A stretch of 64,000 nucleotides of DNA from Latrodectus hesperus (Eukaryota; Arthropoda; Arachnida; Araneae; Theridiidae), in contig CM075851.1 in assembly GCA_037975125.1 (NCBI GenBank), forward strand, positions 79,337,479-79,401,478, read 5' to 3'. The position numbers and the translations under genes were made by a program. This document shows positions 1 to 11,967 of the stretch, piece after piece. Within the stretch, counting starts at the first letter, position 1. Every line of letters starts with the position of its first letter. Below the pieces are notes generated by a model. The model was not told the origin of the DNA and did no database searches. It saw nothing but the letters and a program-made list of their open reading frames with translations.

Positions 1-3000
1 GTTTGTAACACACATGTTACGGATGTTAATGAATCATAAAATTGGAAAAGTACAACAAATTCATTTTAATGAGTTTGTAACACACATGTTACGGATGTTA
101 ATGAATCATAAAATTAGAAAAGTACAACAAATTCATTTTAATGAGTTTGTAACACACATTTTACGGATGTTAATGTCTCATAAAATTAGAAAAGTACAAC
201 AAATTCATTTTAATGAGTTTGTAACACACATGTTACGGATGTTAATGAATCATAAAATTAGAAAAGTACAACAAATTCATTTTAATGAGTTTGTAACACA
301 CATGTTACGGATGCTAATGCCTCATAAAATTAGAAAAGTACAAAAATTCATTTTAATGAGTTTGTAACACACATGTTACGGATGCTAATGCCTCATAAAA
401 TTAGAAAAGTACAACAAATTCATTTTAATGAGTTTGTAACACACATGTTACGGATGTTAATGAATCATAAAATTAGAAAAGTACAACAAATTCATTTTAA
501 TGAGTTTGTAACACACATTTTACGGATGTTAATGTCTCATAAAATTAGAAAAGTACAACAAATTCATTTTAATGAGTTTGTAACACACATGTTACGGATG
601 TTAATGAATCATAAAATTAGAAAAGTACAACAAATTCATTTTAATGAGTTTGTAACACACATGTAACGGATGCTAATGCCTCATAAAATTAGAAAAGTAC
701 AACAAATTCATTTTAATGAGTTTGTAACACACATGTTACGGATGTTAATGAATCATAAAATTGGAAAAGTACAACAAATTCATTTTAATGAGTTTGTAAC
801 ACACATGTTACGGATGTTAATGAATCATAAAATTAGAAAAGTACAACAAATTCATTTTAATAAGTTTGTAACACACATTTTACGGATGTTAATGTCTCAT
901 AAAATTAGAAAAGTACAACAAATTCATTTTAATGAGTTTGTAACACACATGTTACGGATGTTAATGAATCATAAAATTGGAAAAGTACAACAAATTCATT
1001 TTAATGAGTTTGTAACACACATTTTACGGATGTTAATGTCTCATAAAATTAGAAAAGTACAACAAATTCATTTTAATGAGTTTGTAACACACATGTTACG
1101 GATGTTAATGAATCATAAAATTAGAAAAGTACAACAAATTCATTTTAATGAGTTTGAAACACACATGTAACGGATGCTAATGCCTCATAAAATTAGAAAA
1201 GTACAACAAATTCATTTTAATGAGTTTGTAACACACATGTTACGGATGTTAATGAATCATAAAATTGGAAAAGTACAACAAATTCATTTTAATGAGTTTG
1301 TAACACACATGTTATGGATGTTAATGAATCATAAAATTAGAAAAGTACAACAAATTCATTTTAATAAGTTTGTAACACACATTTTACGGATGTTAATGTC
1401 TCATAAAATTAGAAAAGTACAACAAATTCATTTTAATGAGTTTGTAACACACATGTTACGGATGTTAATGAATCATAAAATTAGAAAAGTACAACAAATT
1501 CATTTTAATGAGTTTGTAACACACATGTTACGGATGCTAATGCCTCATAAAATTAGAAAAGTACAACAAATTCATTTTAATGAGTTTGTAACACACATGT
1601 TACGGATGCTAATGCCTCATAAAATTAGAAAAGTACAACAAATTCATTTTAATGAGTTTGTAACACACATGTTACGGATGTTAATGAATCATAAAATTAG
1701 AAAAGTACAACAAATTCATTTTAATGAGTTTGTAACACACATGTTACGGATGTTAATGAATCATAAAATTAGAAAAGTACAACAAATTCATTTTAATGAG
1801 TTTGTAACACACATGTTACGGATGCTAATGCCTCATAAAATTAGAAAAGTACAACAAATTCATTTTAATGAGTTTGTAACACACATGTTACGGATGTTAA
1901 TGAATCATAAAATTAGAAAAGTACAACAAATTCATTTTAATGAGTTTGTAACACACATGTTACGGATGCTAATGCCTCATAAAATTAGAAAAGTACAACA
2001 AATTCATTTTAATGAGTTTGTAACACACATGTTACGGATGTTAATGAATCATAAAATTAGAAAAGTACAACAAATTCATTTTAATGAGTTTGTAACACAC
2101 ATGTTACGGATGTTAATGAATCATAAAATTAGAAAAGTACAACAAATTCATTTTAATGAGTTTGTAACACACATGTTACGGATGTTAATGTCTCATAAAA
2201 TTAGAAAAGTACAACAAATTCATTTTAATGAGTTTGTAACACACATGTAACGGATGCTAATGCCTCATAAAATTAGAAAAGTACAACAAATTCATTTTAA
2301 TGAGTTTGTAACACACATGTTACGGATGTTAATGAATCATAAAATTAGAAAAGTACAACAAATTCATTTTAATGAGTTTGTAACACACATTTTACGGATG
2401 TTAATGTCTCATAAAATTAGAAAAGTACAACAAATTCATTTTAATGAGTTTGTAACACACATGTTACGGATGTTAATGAATCATAAAATTAGAAAAGTAC
2501 AACAAATTCATTTTAATGAGTTTGAAACACACATGTAACGGATGCTAATGCCTCATAAAATTAGAAAAGTACAACAAATTCATTTTAATGAGTTTGTAAC
2601 ACACATGTTACGGATGTTAATGAATCATAAAATTGGAAAAGTACAACAAATTCATTTTAATGAGTTTGTAACACACATGTTACGGATGTTAATGAATCAT
2701 AAAATTAGAAAAGTACAACAAATTCATTTTAATGAGTTTGTAACACACATTTTACGGATGTTAATGTCTCATAAAATTAGAAAAGTACAACAAATTCATT
2801 TTAATGAGTTTGTAACACACATGTTACGGATGTTAATGAATCATAAAATTAGAAAAGTACAACAAATTCATTTTAATGAGTTTGTAACACACATGTTACG
2901 GATGCTAATGCCTCATAAAATTAGAAAAGTACAACAAATTCATTTTAATGAGTTTGTAACACACATGTTACGGATGCTAATGCCTCATAAAATTAGAAAA

Positions 3001-4443
3001 GTACAACAAATTCATTTTAATGAGTTTGTAACACACATGTTACGGATGTTAATGAATCATAAAATTAGAAAAGTACAACAAATTCATTTTAATGAGTTTG
3101 TAACACACATGTTACGGATGTTAATGAATCATAAAATTAGAAAAGTACAACAAATTCATTTTAATGAATTTGTAACACACATGTTACGGATGCTAATGCC
3201 TCATAAAATTAGAAAAGTACAACAAATTCATTTTAATGAGTTTGTAACACACATGTTACGGATGCTAATGCCTCATAAAATTAGAAAAGTACAACAAATT
3301 CATTTTAATGAGTTTGTAACACACATGTTACGGATGTTAATGAATCATAAAATTAGAAAAGTACAACAAATTCATTTTAATGAGTTTGTAACACACATGT
3401 TACGGATGCTAATGCCTCATAAAATTAGAAAAGTACAACAAATTCATTTTAATGAGTTTGTAACACACATGTTACGGATGTTAATGAATCATAAAATTAG
3501 AAAAGTACAACAAATTCATTTTAATGAGTTTGTAACACACATGTTACGGATGTTAATGAATCATAAAATTAGAAAAGTACAACAAATTCATTTTAATGAG
3601 TTTGTAACACACATGTAACGGATGCTAATGCCTCATAAAATTAGAAAAGTACAACAAATTCATTTTAATGAGTTTGTAACACACATGTTACGGATGTTAA
3701 TGAATCATAAAATTGGAAAAGTACAACAAATTCATTTTAATGAATTTGTAACACACATGTTACGGATGTTAATGAATCATAAAATTAGAAAAGTACAACA
3801 AATTCATTTTAATGAGTTTGTAACACACATGTTACGGATGCTAATGCCTCATAAAATTAGAAAAGTACAACAAATTCATTTTAATGAGTTTGTAACACAC
3901 ATGTTATGGATGCTAATGCCTCATAAAATTAGAAAAGTACAACAAATTCATTTTAATGAGTTTGTAACACACATGTTACGGATGTTAATGAATCATAAAA
4001 TTGGAAAATTACAACAAATTCATTTTAATGAATTTGTAACACACATGTTACGGATGTTAATGAATCATAAAATTAGAAAAGTACAACAAATTCATTTTAA
4101 TGAGTTTGTAACACACATGTTACGGATGTTAATGAATCATAAAATTAGAAAAGTACAACAAATTCATTTTAATGAGTTTGTAACACACATGTTACGGATG
4201 TTAATGTCTCATAAAATTAGAAAAGTACAACAAATTCATTTTAATGAGTTTGTAACACACATGTTACGGATGCTAATGCCTCATAAAATTAGAAAAGTAC
4301 AACAAATTCATTTTAATGAGTTTGTAACACACATGTTACGGATGTTAATGAATCATAAAATTAGAAAAGTACAACAAATTCATCTTAATGAGTTTGTAAC
4401 ACACATGTTACGGATGTTAATGAATTATAAAATTAGAAAAGTT
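1..4443. repeat. 72-bp satellite array with 19-mer higher-order repeat
   Basis: About 62 head-to-tail copies of a 72-bp monomer fill this stretch, and the array runs off the left edge of the window. Each monomer contains GTAACACACATGTTACGG (a small GTAAC/GTTAC dyad), then ATGTTAATGAATCAT or ATGCTAATGCCTCAT, then AAAAGTACAACAAATTCAT. Because 72 is divisible by three, one plus-strand frame stays open as a 24-residue repeat, broken only where TTA becomes TAA (663-665, 1167-1169, 2247-2249, 2535-2537, 3615-3617). Monomers fall into three classes by the residue before HKI (Asn, Pro, Ser). The class order from about 1165 recurs from about 2533, 1368 bp or 19 monomers later, so there is a higher-order repeat. 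One monomer near 341 lacks a base. I read it as non-coding satellite. Confidence 0.95.
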
Positions 4444-5214
4444 CAGGGTGGTCTTTTTTAAAGTGACAATGTTTGTAGCGTCCTGTTGCGCGATTTAATA
4501 TAGCCGAAATGAAACCAAACTTGGTATTTAGACTAATCAAGACATGGGGAAAAAAGATTCCATAAAATAAATCTAGTTCCGAAATCACCACTAGGGCATT
4601 TTATGGTGCTGCTATATTTTACAACAACGGGATTTAGCATAAAACACGAGTATCAAAGAAAAATGCAAATGTTGTCCATTGACAGTGCCAGTAATAGGGA
4701 CTATAAAAGCAAGTAGTAGAAAGCTTCTACAAGCAATCTCAGCTGAAATGAATGAGATCCAATGGTCATGTCTCTCACGTTACCGGAATGTGTGCTTATG
4801 TTGCTGAAGTACAAATTTGTCTATTCTAAAGGACAACATAACAAAGACAGTGCGGAATATTCCTTGTGATATGTTACGCATGGATGTGGAAAACGTTGTG
4901 CACAGAATACCTGGTGTATTTCTGAGAACGGTGCTCACATTGAATCTGGGGTAATTCCTCGCCGAGGAAGTAAAGGTAGTAAATGAACATTAATAATTTA
5001 ACTATACGATTGTATGTGTTATTTTTCTTTTCTCACATTTTATACATTGTGAAGCGCCATAAAATGGTCATGTAGCGATTTTTGGAACTAAAATGTTTTT
5101 ACGGAATTTTTTCACATTTTTGATTAGTCTAAATACCAAATTTGGTGCCATTTTGGCTATTAGATCGTGTTACAGGGTGCTCCAAACACTGTCACTTTAA
5201 AAAAGATTACCTTG
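4444..5214. mobile_element. TIR DNA-transposon remnant at satellite edge
   Basis: The ends are imperfect inverted repeats of about 95 bp. The left arm (4444-4540) starts CAGGGTGGTCTTTTTTAAAG and ends GACTAATCAA. The right arm (5120-5214), read in reverse complement, starts CAAGGTAATCTTTTTTAAAG and also ends GACTAATCAA. The interior of about 580 bp has no long ORF. Broken plus-strand readings around 4840-4930 look faintly like the C-terminal end of a mariner-like transposase, but this is weak. The element sits where the satellite stops. The right flank (ATTAGAAAAG at 5221) resembles satellite sequence, so insertion into the array is possible. No clean target duplication was identified. Confidence 0.7.
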
Positions 5215-5274
5215 TATGTGATTAGAAAAGAGCAATCAAACATTTACGATAAATTTTAAGATACCGTGACTTAC

Positions 5275-5545
5275 CGCGTGATATTTTTGAAATATCCCAA
5301 CATATTTGTCAGGTACTTCTTCAGTCTGTTTGGTGTAATTGAGCGTCGACAAAACTTCTGTTAACATTTTTCTCTCTTCTTGGATTAAATGTTTTTTTTC
5401 TGACAATTTCAGCTGTCAATTACTACACTGAATCTGCCCAGTCTCGAAACAGGAACTTATAAATATCAATATAAGAAGACTATTTTAGAAGAGTGATTAT
5501 TTGCGTAGCCATTTTATTACCAATTTATAAAGGTAATGGTAAATT
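5275..5545. repeat. Diverged copy of a dispersed non-coding repeat
   Basis: This stretch aligns by eye, with many substitutions and small gaps, to 13100-13372. Shared landmarks in order are a block like AATATCNCAACAT, then TCTGT and TTGGTG, then a CAAT, CTACA, TTGAA, CCCAGT series, and a GACTAATTTT or GACTATTTTAG block near the end. No ORF is conserved between the copies. The copies are old. The rest of 5215-5777 holds no recognisable gene. Confidence 0.55.
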
Positions 5546-5777
5546 CTCCATAAATATTTTAAATTTACTTTATAAAAAGCGACTTTCACTCACATTTCCT
5601 TCTAATATATTTCGCATTAAAGTTTTAAAATGCATACTCTCTTATTTTTATTTAAAAATTAGTGTGGGAGAAAAAATTTAAGGCGTGAGAAAAATGACAT
5701 TTTTTTATGACAATTTTTTCAACATTCGCATAAATGTTTTGCTCCTATGAAGTTTTATAAACTTTCGGTATTTATAT

Positions 5778-6065
5778 TGTGGGATTGAAAGCGCCACCAG
5801 AGGGCCACTCACATGCTTGCCGCCAGACATGCAGAGGAGAAGGGAGGAGAACGACGATGTGAGGGAATGAAAAAGACGTGATGACAAAGACGCGAATGGA
5901 TATTAAACTTGTTTTGAATTATAACTAACTACAATAATGTTAAAATGGACAATACGCTTTGATATTGTACATATGTATATAACATTTATATTATTATTTG
6001 AAAATGTAATTAAATAATTTAACATTTATCGGTCATTTTTACTGATAATAAAGTAAGAACCCACA
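5778..6065 (+). repeat. 5' LTR of the Gypsy element
   Basis: Starts TGTGGGATTGAAAGC and ends AAGAACCCACA, giving the canonical TG...CA ends. A GATAATAAAG motif near the end is a plausible polyadenylation signal. It matches 11209-11495 almost base for base. The flanking ATAT at 5774-5777 is repeated after the 3' LTR. Confidence 0.95.
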
Positions 6066-6070
6066 TAATT

Positions 6071-6082
6071 TGGTGTCAGATG
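6071..6082 (+). promoter_or_regulatory. Primer-binding site of the Gypsy element
   Basis: TGGTGTCAGATG lies five bases after the end of the 5' LTR. It begins with TGG, the complement of a tRNA 3' CCA end, as expected for minus-strand priming. The specific tRNA was not assigned. Confidence 0.75.
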
Positions 6083-6270
6083 TGTTATAAGTATTGATAT
6101 GATGTATGATGGTTGTGACGATGATGAAAAAATTATTAACTACCTTGTGAATGTGATGTGATTTTGAAGTTAAAAAAAATGATAATTATTTTCTGAGTGA
6201 TAACTTTACAATTGTGGATTACAAGGATAAAAGCATCTGAAAAGGGTATGTAAATTTTCTTTATTTCAAG

Positions 6271-7683
6271 ATGAAGTTAAATGATATCAAAAAGATACGC
6301 ATTGCATTGCAGATCATTAAGTCGGACAAAGTAAAACTTCTACATAAATTTATTTTCGATTCTGACGGAGACCGGTCAAATCGAAAACGTATAAGAGAAT
6401 TTTCTGGTTTTAATTTTGATATCGAAAGTGAAGAATTTAAAAAGAAATTAATAGTAATTGAAAATAATTTTTCTTTGAACGAATTAATTACAATTTCTAA
6501 TATATTAGATATCTCTTTCGAAGGAAATAAATTTGAAATAGGAAAAATAATACTTGAGCAATTGTGCTCTTTGAACTCTTTAGCTGAGGGAATTAGCGAC
6601 GCCTGTATGTCGGAATCGGATGTAGACGAAACAAACAAAAATGAAAGCAAAGCAGATTCTCCAATGCAATGTGGAAATAAAAATAATACTTTAAATGTGT
6701 GTGATAATGAACTTGGTAAAAATAATGTTTCTCAAAATGTGTATATCAATTATTCCGATATCGAAAGCACAATTACCAAATTTAATGCTGAGTCACATGA
6801 AAACATTAATAACTGGATAGAGAGTTTTGAAAATGTATCGAAACTGTTCCATTTATCAGATTTACAAAAGTTTATTTTTGCTAAAAGATCGCTTGGTGGA
6901 AATGCCTTATTATTTGTTAGAACAGAGCCGGAAATAAACTCGTGGGAAAAATTAAAAGATGCCTTAATTGACGAATTTTCTGTTGAAATAAATTCAGCTA
7001 GTCTTCACGAATTACTAAGTAATAGAAAAATGAAAGACTCATAATCCATTCAGGAATATTTTTTAAAAATGAAAGAACTAGGTCACTCAGGAAAAATTGA
7101 TGACGCCACGTTGATACATTATGTGATTAAAGGACTTAATGATAAACATAAAAATAAAATTATTCTCTATGGATACAAAAATTTGATAGAATTTAAAAAT
7201 AAACTTAAAGTGTATGAAGTAATGAAAAGTGATTCAGCAAAGAGTAAATATGCTTTCGATAAAATGAAAACAAAACATGATGCAAATTTTAGATCTTATT
7301 CCTTTGATAAAAATAAATTAAAATATGATAGTAATGATAAATTTGATTCTAAGTATGAAAATATGAATAAGAATAAAGTAAAATTTGATGTTAATTTTGA
7401 TTCAAAAAATAAAGTGTGTTATAATTGTGGTTCACGTTCACATATTTCTAAATATTGTATACATAAAGACAAGGGGTTATTGTGTTTTTCATGTCAGACT
7501 TTTGGGCATAAAGCTTCGGAATGTCCGAAATCAAAAGAAACTAGTCCATTTGATGATAAGCCGAAAGTAAATGCGATAGCTTGTGAAAATTTAATTCTTA
7601 AGGATATTAAAATTGGTACTTTGAATGTAACTTCATTAATTGATACTGGATCAGAAAACGATTTTGAAAAAGAGTTTATTTAA
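6271..7683 (+). pseudogene. Gypsy gag and start of protease (broken)
   Basis: Reads as Gag followed by the protease active site. The frame opens at ATG 6271 about 200 bp after the LTR. An in-frame TAA at 7042-7044 splits it, after which the same frame runs on to 7683. The second half has two CCHC zinc knuckles: C-x2-C-x4-H-x4-C beginning CYNCGSRSH near 7417, and a second beginning CFSCQTFGH near 7480. These bind RNA in Gag proteins. The aspartic-protease triad D-T-G (LIDTGSEND) follows near 7640. The frame is then lost by a shift near 7665 and protease continues in the 7640-8608 frame. The N-terminal 150 residues are Lys/Asn-rich with no recognised motif. Confidence 0.9.
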
Positions 7684-8608
7684 AAAAATTGAACACCCCA
7701 TAAGTTTACAATCTTCTAATATTTCGTTGACTGGTTTAGGAATGAAATCAATTAAACCACTAGGTTATTTTAATGCAGAAGTTGAAATTGATAATTCGAA
7801 AGTTAATACAAATATTTTTGTTATAAATGATGACTCTGTAAGTTTTGATTTAATTGTAGGAACTGACATTATTAATCAAGGTACTTTAATAGTTTCAACT
7901 AATGAAGTATCGTTTCACACTAACAAGAACGAAATAGATAATTTCTTAATTAATTTTGTAAATCTTAACGATGAATCGGAAATAGATCTAAGTCACATTA
8001 AATATAAATCATTGTGTTCTGAAATACATTCATTAATAGAAAATTATGTTCCTAATAAAATTAAAAATGTTGATGTTAAGATGAAAATTAACTTAACTGA
8101 TGAAATCCCTATTTGTTCATCCCCCCGACGACTACCACCTTTTGAGAAAAAAATAGTTGAAGCTCAAATTGAAGAATGGTTAGCTAAGGGAATAATTCGT
8201 AATAGTTCTTCTGATTTCTCTTCACCTGTAGTATTAGTTAAGAAAAAAGATAATTCTCACAGACTTTGTATTGATTATAGACGGCTTAATAAGAAAACGG
8301 TTCGTGAACATTTCCCTTTGCCAGTTATTGATGACGTAATAGATAAATTACATTCTTCCTTAGTGTTCACAACTTTGGATTTAAGAAATGGCTTCTTCCA
8401 TGTTGACGTCGAAGAAAATTCCCAAAAATACACTTCATTCTTTACACACGATGGTCAGTATGAGTTTTTGAAGTGCCCGTTTGGATTAACAAATTCTCCG
8501 AGTATTTTTCAGAAATACATTAATAATGTGCTTAGACAATTATTAAAAGACGGTGTTGTAGTGATTTACATGGATGACTTAATTATTCCTGCCGAAAACG
8601 AAACTTAA
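7640..8608 (+). pseudogene. Gypsy protease C-terminus and reverse transcriptase
   Basis: Only the part after about 7668 is authentic coding sequence. It picks up the protease after the frameshift and runs through the palm and fingers of reverse transcriptase. Visible RT motifs are VVLVKKKDNSHRLCIDYRRL (fingers), TTLDLRNGFFHV (first catalytic Asp), FGLTNSPSIFQ, and YMDD (catalytic Asp pair) near 8570. Most Gypsy RTs have YLDD or YVDD and FGLxNAPA, so the Met and the NSP are variants. The frame ends at a TAA at 8606-8608 caused by a small shift, with the thumb continuing in another frame. Confidence 0.92.
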
Positions 8609-8609
8609 A

Positions 8610-8868
8610 CTTGTCCTGCAAACTGCGTCGGAGTATGGACTGGAATTGAACTTAAAGGAATGTAAATTTTTGAAACGTGAAATAGATTTTTTAGGGTATA
8701 AAATAATAAATGGTAAATTACACCCGTCAACAAATAAAACGAAAGCTGTAATTAAGTTTCTCGAACCAAAAACAACAAAAGACGTTCAGAGCTTTTTAGG
8801 ACTGACTGGTTACTTTAGAAAGTTTATTAAGAATTATTCTATTATTGCTAAACCTTTAAGTGATTTAT
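8610..8868 (+). pseudogene. Gypsy RT thumb and connection, cut by SINE
   Basis: This is the continuation of the RT after the frameshift near 8606. The reading around FLGYKIINGKLHPS and FLGLTGYFRKFIKNYS is the typical thumb and connection region of Ty3/Gypsy pol. The frame is interrupted at 8868 by the SINE. The last residues, PLSDL, are encoded again after the SINE because of the target duplication. Confidence 0.88.
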
Positions 8869-9049
8869 GCCGAGCTGGCAGCCGAATGGTTAGCGCTCTT
8901 GCCTTCGGTTCACCAGTTCGTGGGTTCGAATCCCACCTTGGGCATGGATGTTTGTAGTGGTTCGGAATCCACTTTAAACCGTAAGTCCCGGTCTAATTAG
9001 CCTTCGTGTGCAAAAAATGACTTTTGAGCGACAAACAAACCAAACCAAA
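8869..9049 (+). mobile_element. tRNA-derived SINE nested in Gypsy pol
   Basis: A 181-bp insertion flanked by the 15-bp direct repeat CTTTAAGTGATTTAT (8854-8868 and 9050-9064). Its head is tRNA-like: it begins GCCGAGCTGGCAGCC (A-box region) and has a perfect RNA polymerase III B box, GGTTCGAATCC, at 8923-8933. The head is long enough for a type II tRNA such as Leu or Ser. It is followed by an unrelated body and an A/C-rich tail of CAAAC units. The insertion postdates the Gypsy element and breaks its pol gene. Confidence 0.93.
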
Positions 9050-9064
9050 CTTTAAGTGATTTAT

Positions 9065-10770
9065 TGAGAAAAGAGTCTAAATTTAAATTTGGTGAAAATG
9101 AAAGAAATTCCTTCAACCAATTGAAATACATTTTATCCACGGAACCCGTTTTTGCTATTTTTAACCCTCAAAGTGAAACCGAAATTCATTGTGATGCCAG
9201 CATTGATGGTTATGGTGCCACCCTTATTCAAAATTCCCTAGTAGATAATCAGTTCCACCCTGTTTACTACATGAGTAAGAAAACAACAGAAGCTGAGCGA
9301 AAATATTCTAGTTACGAATTAGAAGTAATGGCTGTCATAGAAGCTTTAAAAAAATTTAGGGTATATGTGTTGGGAATTCCTTTTAAAATAGTTACTGACT
9401 GTAATGCTTTTGCTATGATGATGAACAAAAAAGATTTATGCACAAAAATTGCTAGATGGGCTCTAATGCTAAGTGATTTTGACTACACAATTGAACACAG
9501 AAAAGGTTCTAGTATGCGACATGTTGAAGCTTTAAGCAGAAATCCAATTTGTATGATAGCTCAAGATAGTTTAACACTAAAAATAATTCAAGCACAAAAC
9601 ACAGACGAACATATCAAAACAATTAAAGAGATATTAAAACAAAAACCTCATGATGATTATTTACTCAAAAATGCTGTTCTTTTTAAATATGTTAATGGTA
9701 ATGAATTGTTAGTAGTCCCAGACGAAATGCAAATGAGTATAATTAAATCTGCACACGAGAAAGGTCATTTTGCAGTTAAAAGAACAGAAGATAGTTTAAA
9801 TTCTAACTTTTACATTCCTCAAATTAAACAAAAAATCGAGAGATGTATATCTAATTGTATACCGTGTATTTTAAGCAATCGAAAAAGAGGTAAACAAGAA
9901 GGAGAATTACATCCAATTGAGAAAGACGACACTCCTTTACACACATATCATGTAGATCATTTAGGTCCATTAGAAAGTACTCATAAGAGATATAAATATA
10001 TATTTGCTGTGATTGATAGTTTTACCAAATTTGTTTGGCTTTACCCAACTAAATCTACTGACGCTTCTGAAGTAATTTTGAAGTTAGAACTCCAAAAGAC
10101 TGTTTTCGGTAAACCCTCTTGCATCATTTCGGATAAAGGTTCTGCATTTACTTCAAATGATTTCGAAGAATATTGTCGCCGTGAAGAAATTAAACATATT
10201 TGTGTAACCACCGGTTTACCTAGAGCTAATGGTCAAGTAGAGCGCCTTAATTCCAGTATAATTTCTGTTTTGTCTAAAATGTCGATAGATAACCCAGCTA
10301 AATGGTATTTGCATGTTAGTAATGTACAACAGGTTATAAACTCAACTTTTCACAGAAGTATTAACACAACACCATTTGAATTGTTGTTTGTTACAAAAAT
10401 GAAGCAAAAAATTGATGTTAAAATTAAAGATCTCTTAGACGCAGAAATGCGAATAAATTTCATTAATAATCGCGATAACCTTAGAAAATAAGCTAAAAAA
10501 CAAATTTTAAAAGTTCAAAATGAAAATCGCAAAACCTATAATTTAAGAAGAAAACGAGCAAGGAAATTCAAATTAAATGATATTGTTGCTATTAAACGTA
10601 TACAACAAGGTCCAGTTCTCAAGTTAAAACCCAAATATTTAGGCCCCTACAAAATAATAAAAGTTAAGAACAATGACACCTACGATGTTCAAAAAATTGG
10701 TTTTACCGAAGGTCCCCTGATTACCAGTACTTGTGCTGAGTGCATGAAACCTTGGCCCGATGTAACTTAA
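9065..10770 (+). pseudogene. Gypsy RNase H and integrase (one internal stop)
   Basis: RNase H motifs come first: HCDAS, the YELE glutamate, TDCNAF and HVEALSR. The last usually reads HVDALSR in this family, so an Asp is replaced by Glu. Integrase follows with an H-x-H/C-x2-C zinc region (HEKGHFAVKRT, then CISNCIPC) and the D-D-E core in HVDHLGP, IISDKGSAFTS and GQVERLN. An in-frame TAA at 10489-10491 interrupts the frame, which then continues to TAA 10768-10770 through a basic C-terminal domain containing GPVLKLKPKYLGPYKI. The start is set by the SINE target repeat, not by a real start codon. Confidence 0.92.
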
Positions 10771-11208
10771 AATGTGCTGAAAAAAGAAGAGAAGATACCG
10801 ATGACGACCAACTACTGATTTTGACTTTTTTACCCATAGAATTGTTTTTTTTAAGACTAAAACTTTATATTTCAGACTGTTACTTTTTCACATTTAAAAA
10901 AAAGAATAGTAACTGTGATGTGTTCAAGACGTTTCCTTTTGAAGATGGCCAAAGAAGAGTTGAGAGTGAAGATGTAGCTACAGATGCTCTAACCAGATGA
11001 AGACGAAGGATTCCTCCATGACGGAATCTCAGATTCAAGGGACAACGACGACGATTTAGATGAGAGCTGAAAAGACGAATTAGACGAGAATTGACAACAC
11101 TGTTTTAAAAATTTTCTTGAACATGTTACTGCTCCTGTTCATTTTTTTCCAGGAAATTCTGATTCCAGATGAATGCTGAGGTCAGCTAGTGTCATCAGGA
11201 CGGCCGAT
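10771..11208 (+). other. Gypsy 3' untranslated region
   Basis: Sequence between the end of pol and the 3' LTR. It has a short open frame (10740-11000) overlapping the end of pol but no recognisable env or accessory domain. A clear polypurine tract just before 11209 is not visible; the bases there are CATCAGGACGGCCGAT. Confidence 0.7.
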
Positions 11209-11495
11209 TGTGGGATTGAAAGCGCCACCAGAGGGCCACTCACATGCTTGCCGCCGGACATGAAGAGGAGAAGGGAGGAGAACGACGATGTGAGGGAATG
11301 AAAAAGACGTGATGACAAAAACGCGAATGGATATTAAACTTGTTTTGAATTATAACTAACTACAATAATGTTAAAATGGACAATACGCTTTGATATTGTA
11401 CATATGTATATAACTTTATATTATTATTTGAAAATGTAATTAAATAATTTAACATTTATCGGTCATTTTTACTGATAATAAAGTAAGAACCCACA
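11209..11495 (+). repeat. 3' LTR of the Gypsy element
   Basis: Nearly identical to 5778-6065, with a one-base shorter AACTTTATATT stretch and a few substitutions. Followed by ATAT, the target duplication. Confidence 0.95.
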
Positions 11496-11862
11496 ATATT
11501 ATTTTACCAATATAGCACAGTTTCTGTTCAAATAGTTTCTCCAAAAGTTTCCAGTAAATTTGAAAAGCAGAAGTTAAAACTACAGTTCTTATTTTTATCA
11601 AAGAGTTCCTGTTAAATTTTATGAATAAACTCATTAAGTAAGCGTGTTGTATTTATGATAATTATGAACATATGCCTTATAGGTAGATTATAAAATGATT
11701 TATCTTTCAGTCATTAAGTTTGAATTGTTGAAAGATGTTAGCTTTTCTTAAAATTAAAATTAATATTTTGAAGTAAGTTGCAATAGTGTGAGTTTTATTC
11801 GTGAATGATTATGAATTTTAATAGTTCCCTAAAATTTGCTGACAAAAACTAAAACTTGCTCA

Positions 11863-11967
<105 letters not shown>

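Larger units (their letters stand above)
5778..11495 (+). mobile_element. Ty3/Gypsy LTR retrotransposon, near full length, inactive
   Basis: The element has two almost identical LTRs (288 and 287 bp, about five differences by eye), a 4-bp ATAT target duplication (5774-5777 and 11496-11499), a primer-binding site just after the 5' LTR, and a gag-protease-RT-RNase H-integrase order on the plus strand. That order (integrase last) places it in Ty3/Gypsy. No env-like ORF is present. It is dead: an in-frame stop in gag (7042-7044), a frameshift near 7665, a frameshift near 8606, a SINE insertion (8869-9049) and an in-frame stop in integrase (10489-10491). The low LTR divergence suggests a fairly recent insertion. 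Confidence 0.95.

Noticed and set aside
1..4443. CRISPR-like repeat array
   Set aside because: Monomers are contiguous with no unique spacers, and the context is eukaryotic.
14..4461. Seven long plus-strand ORFs of 94-358 codons
   Set aside because: They are the open frame of the 72-bp satellite. No domain, no promoter, and stops appear at fixed positions of the higher-order repeat.
6261..6650. Minus-strand ORF of 129 codons
   Set aside because: Antisense of Gypsy gag, which has the zinc knuckles and the correct context.
8869..8945. Functional tRNA gene
   Set aside because: A and B boxes are present, but the sequence is the head of a SINE with a body, tail and target duplication.
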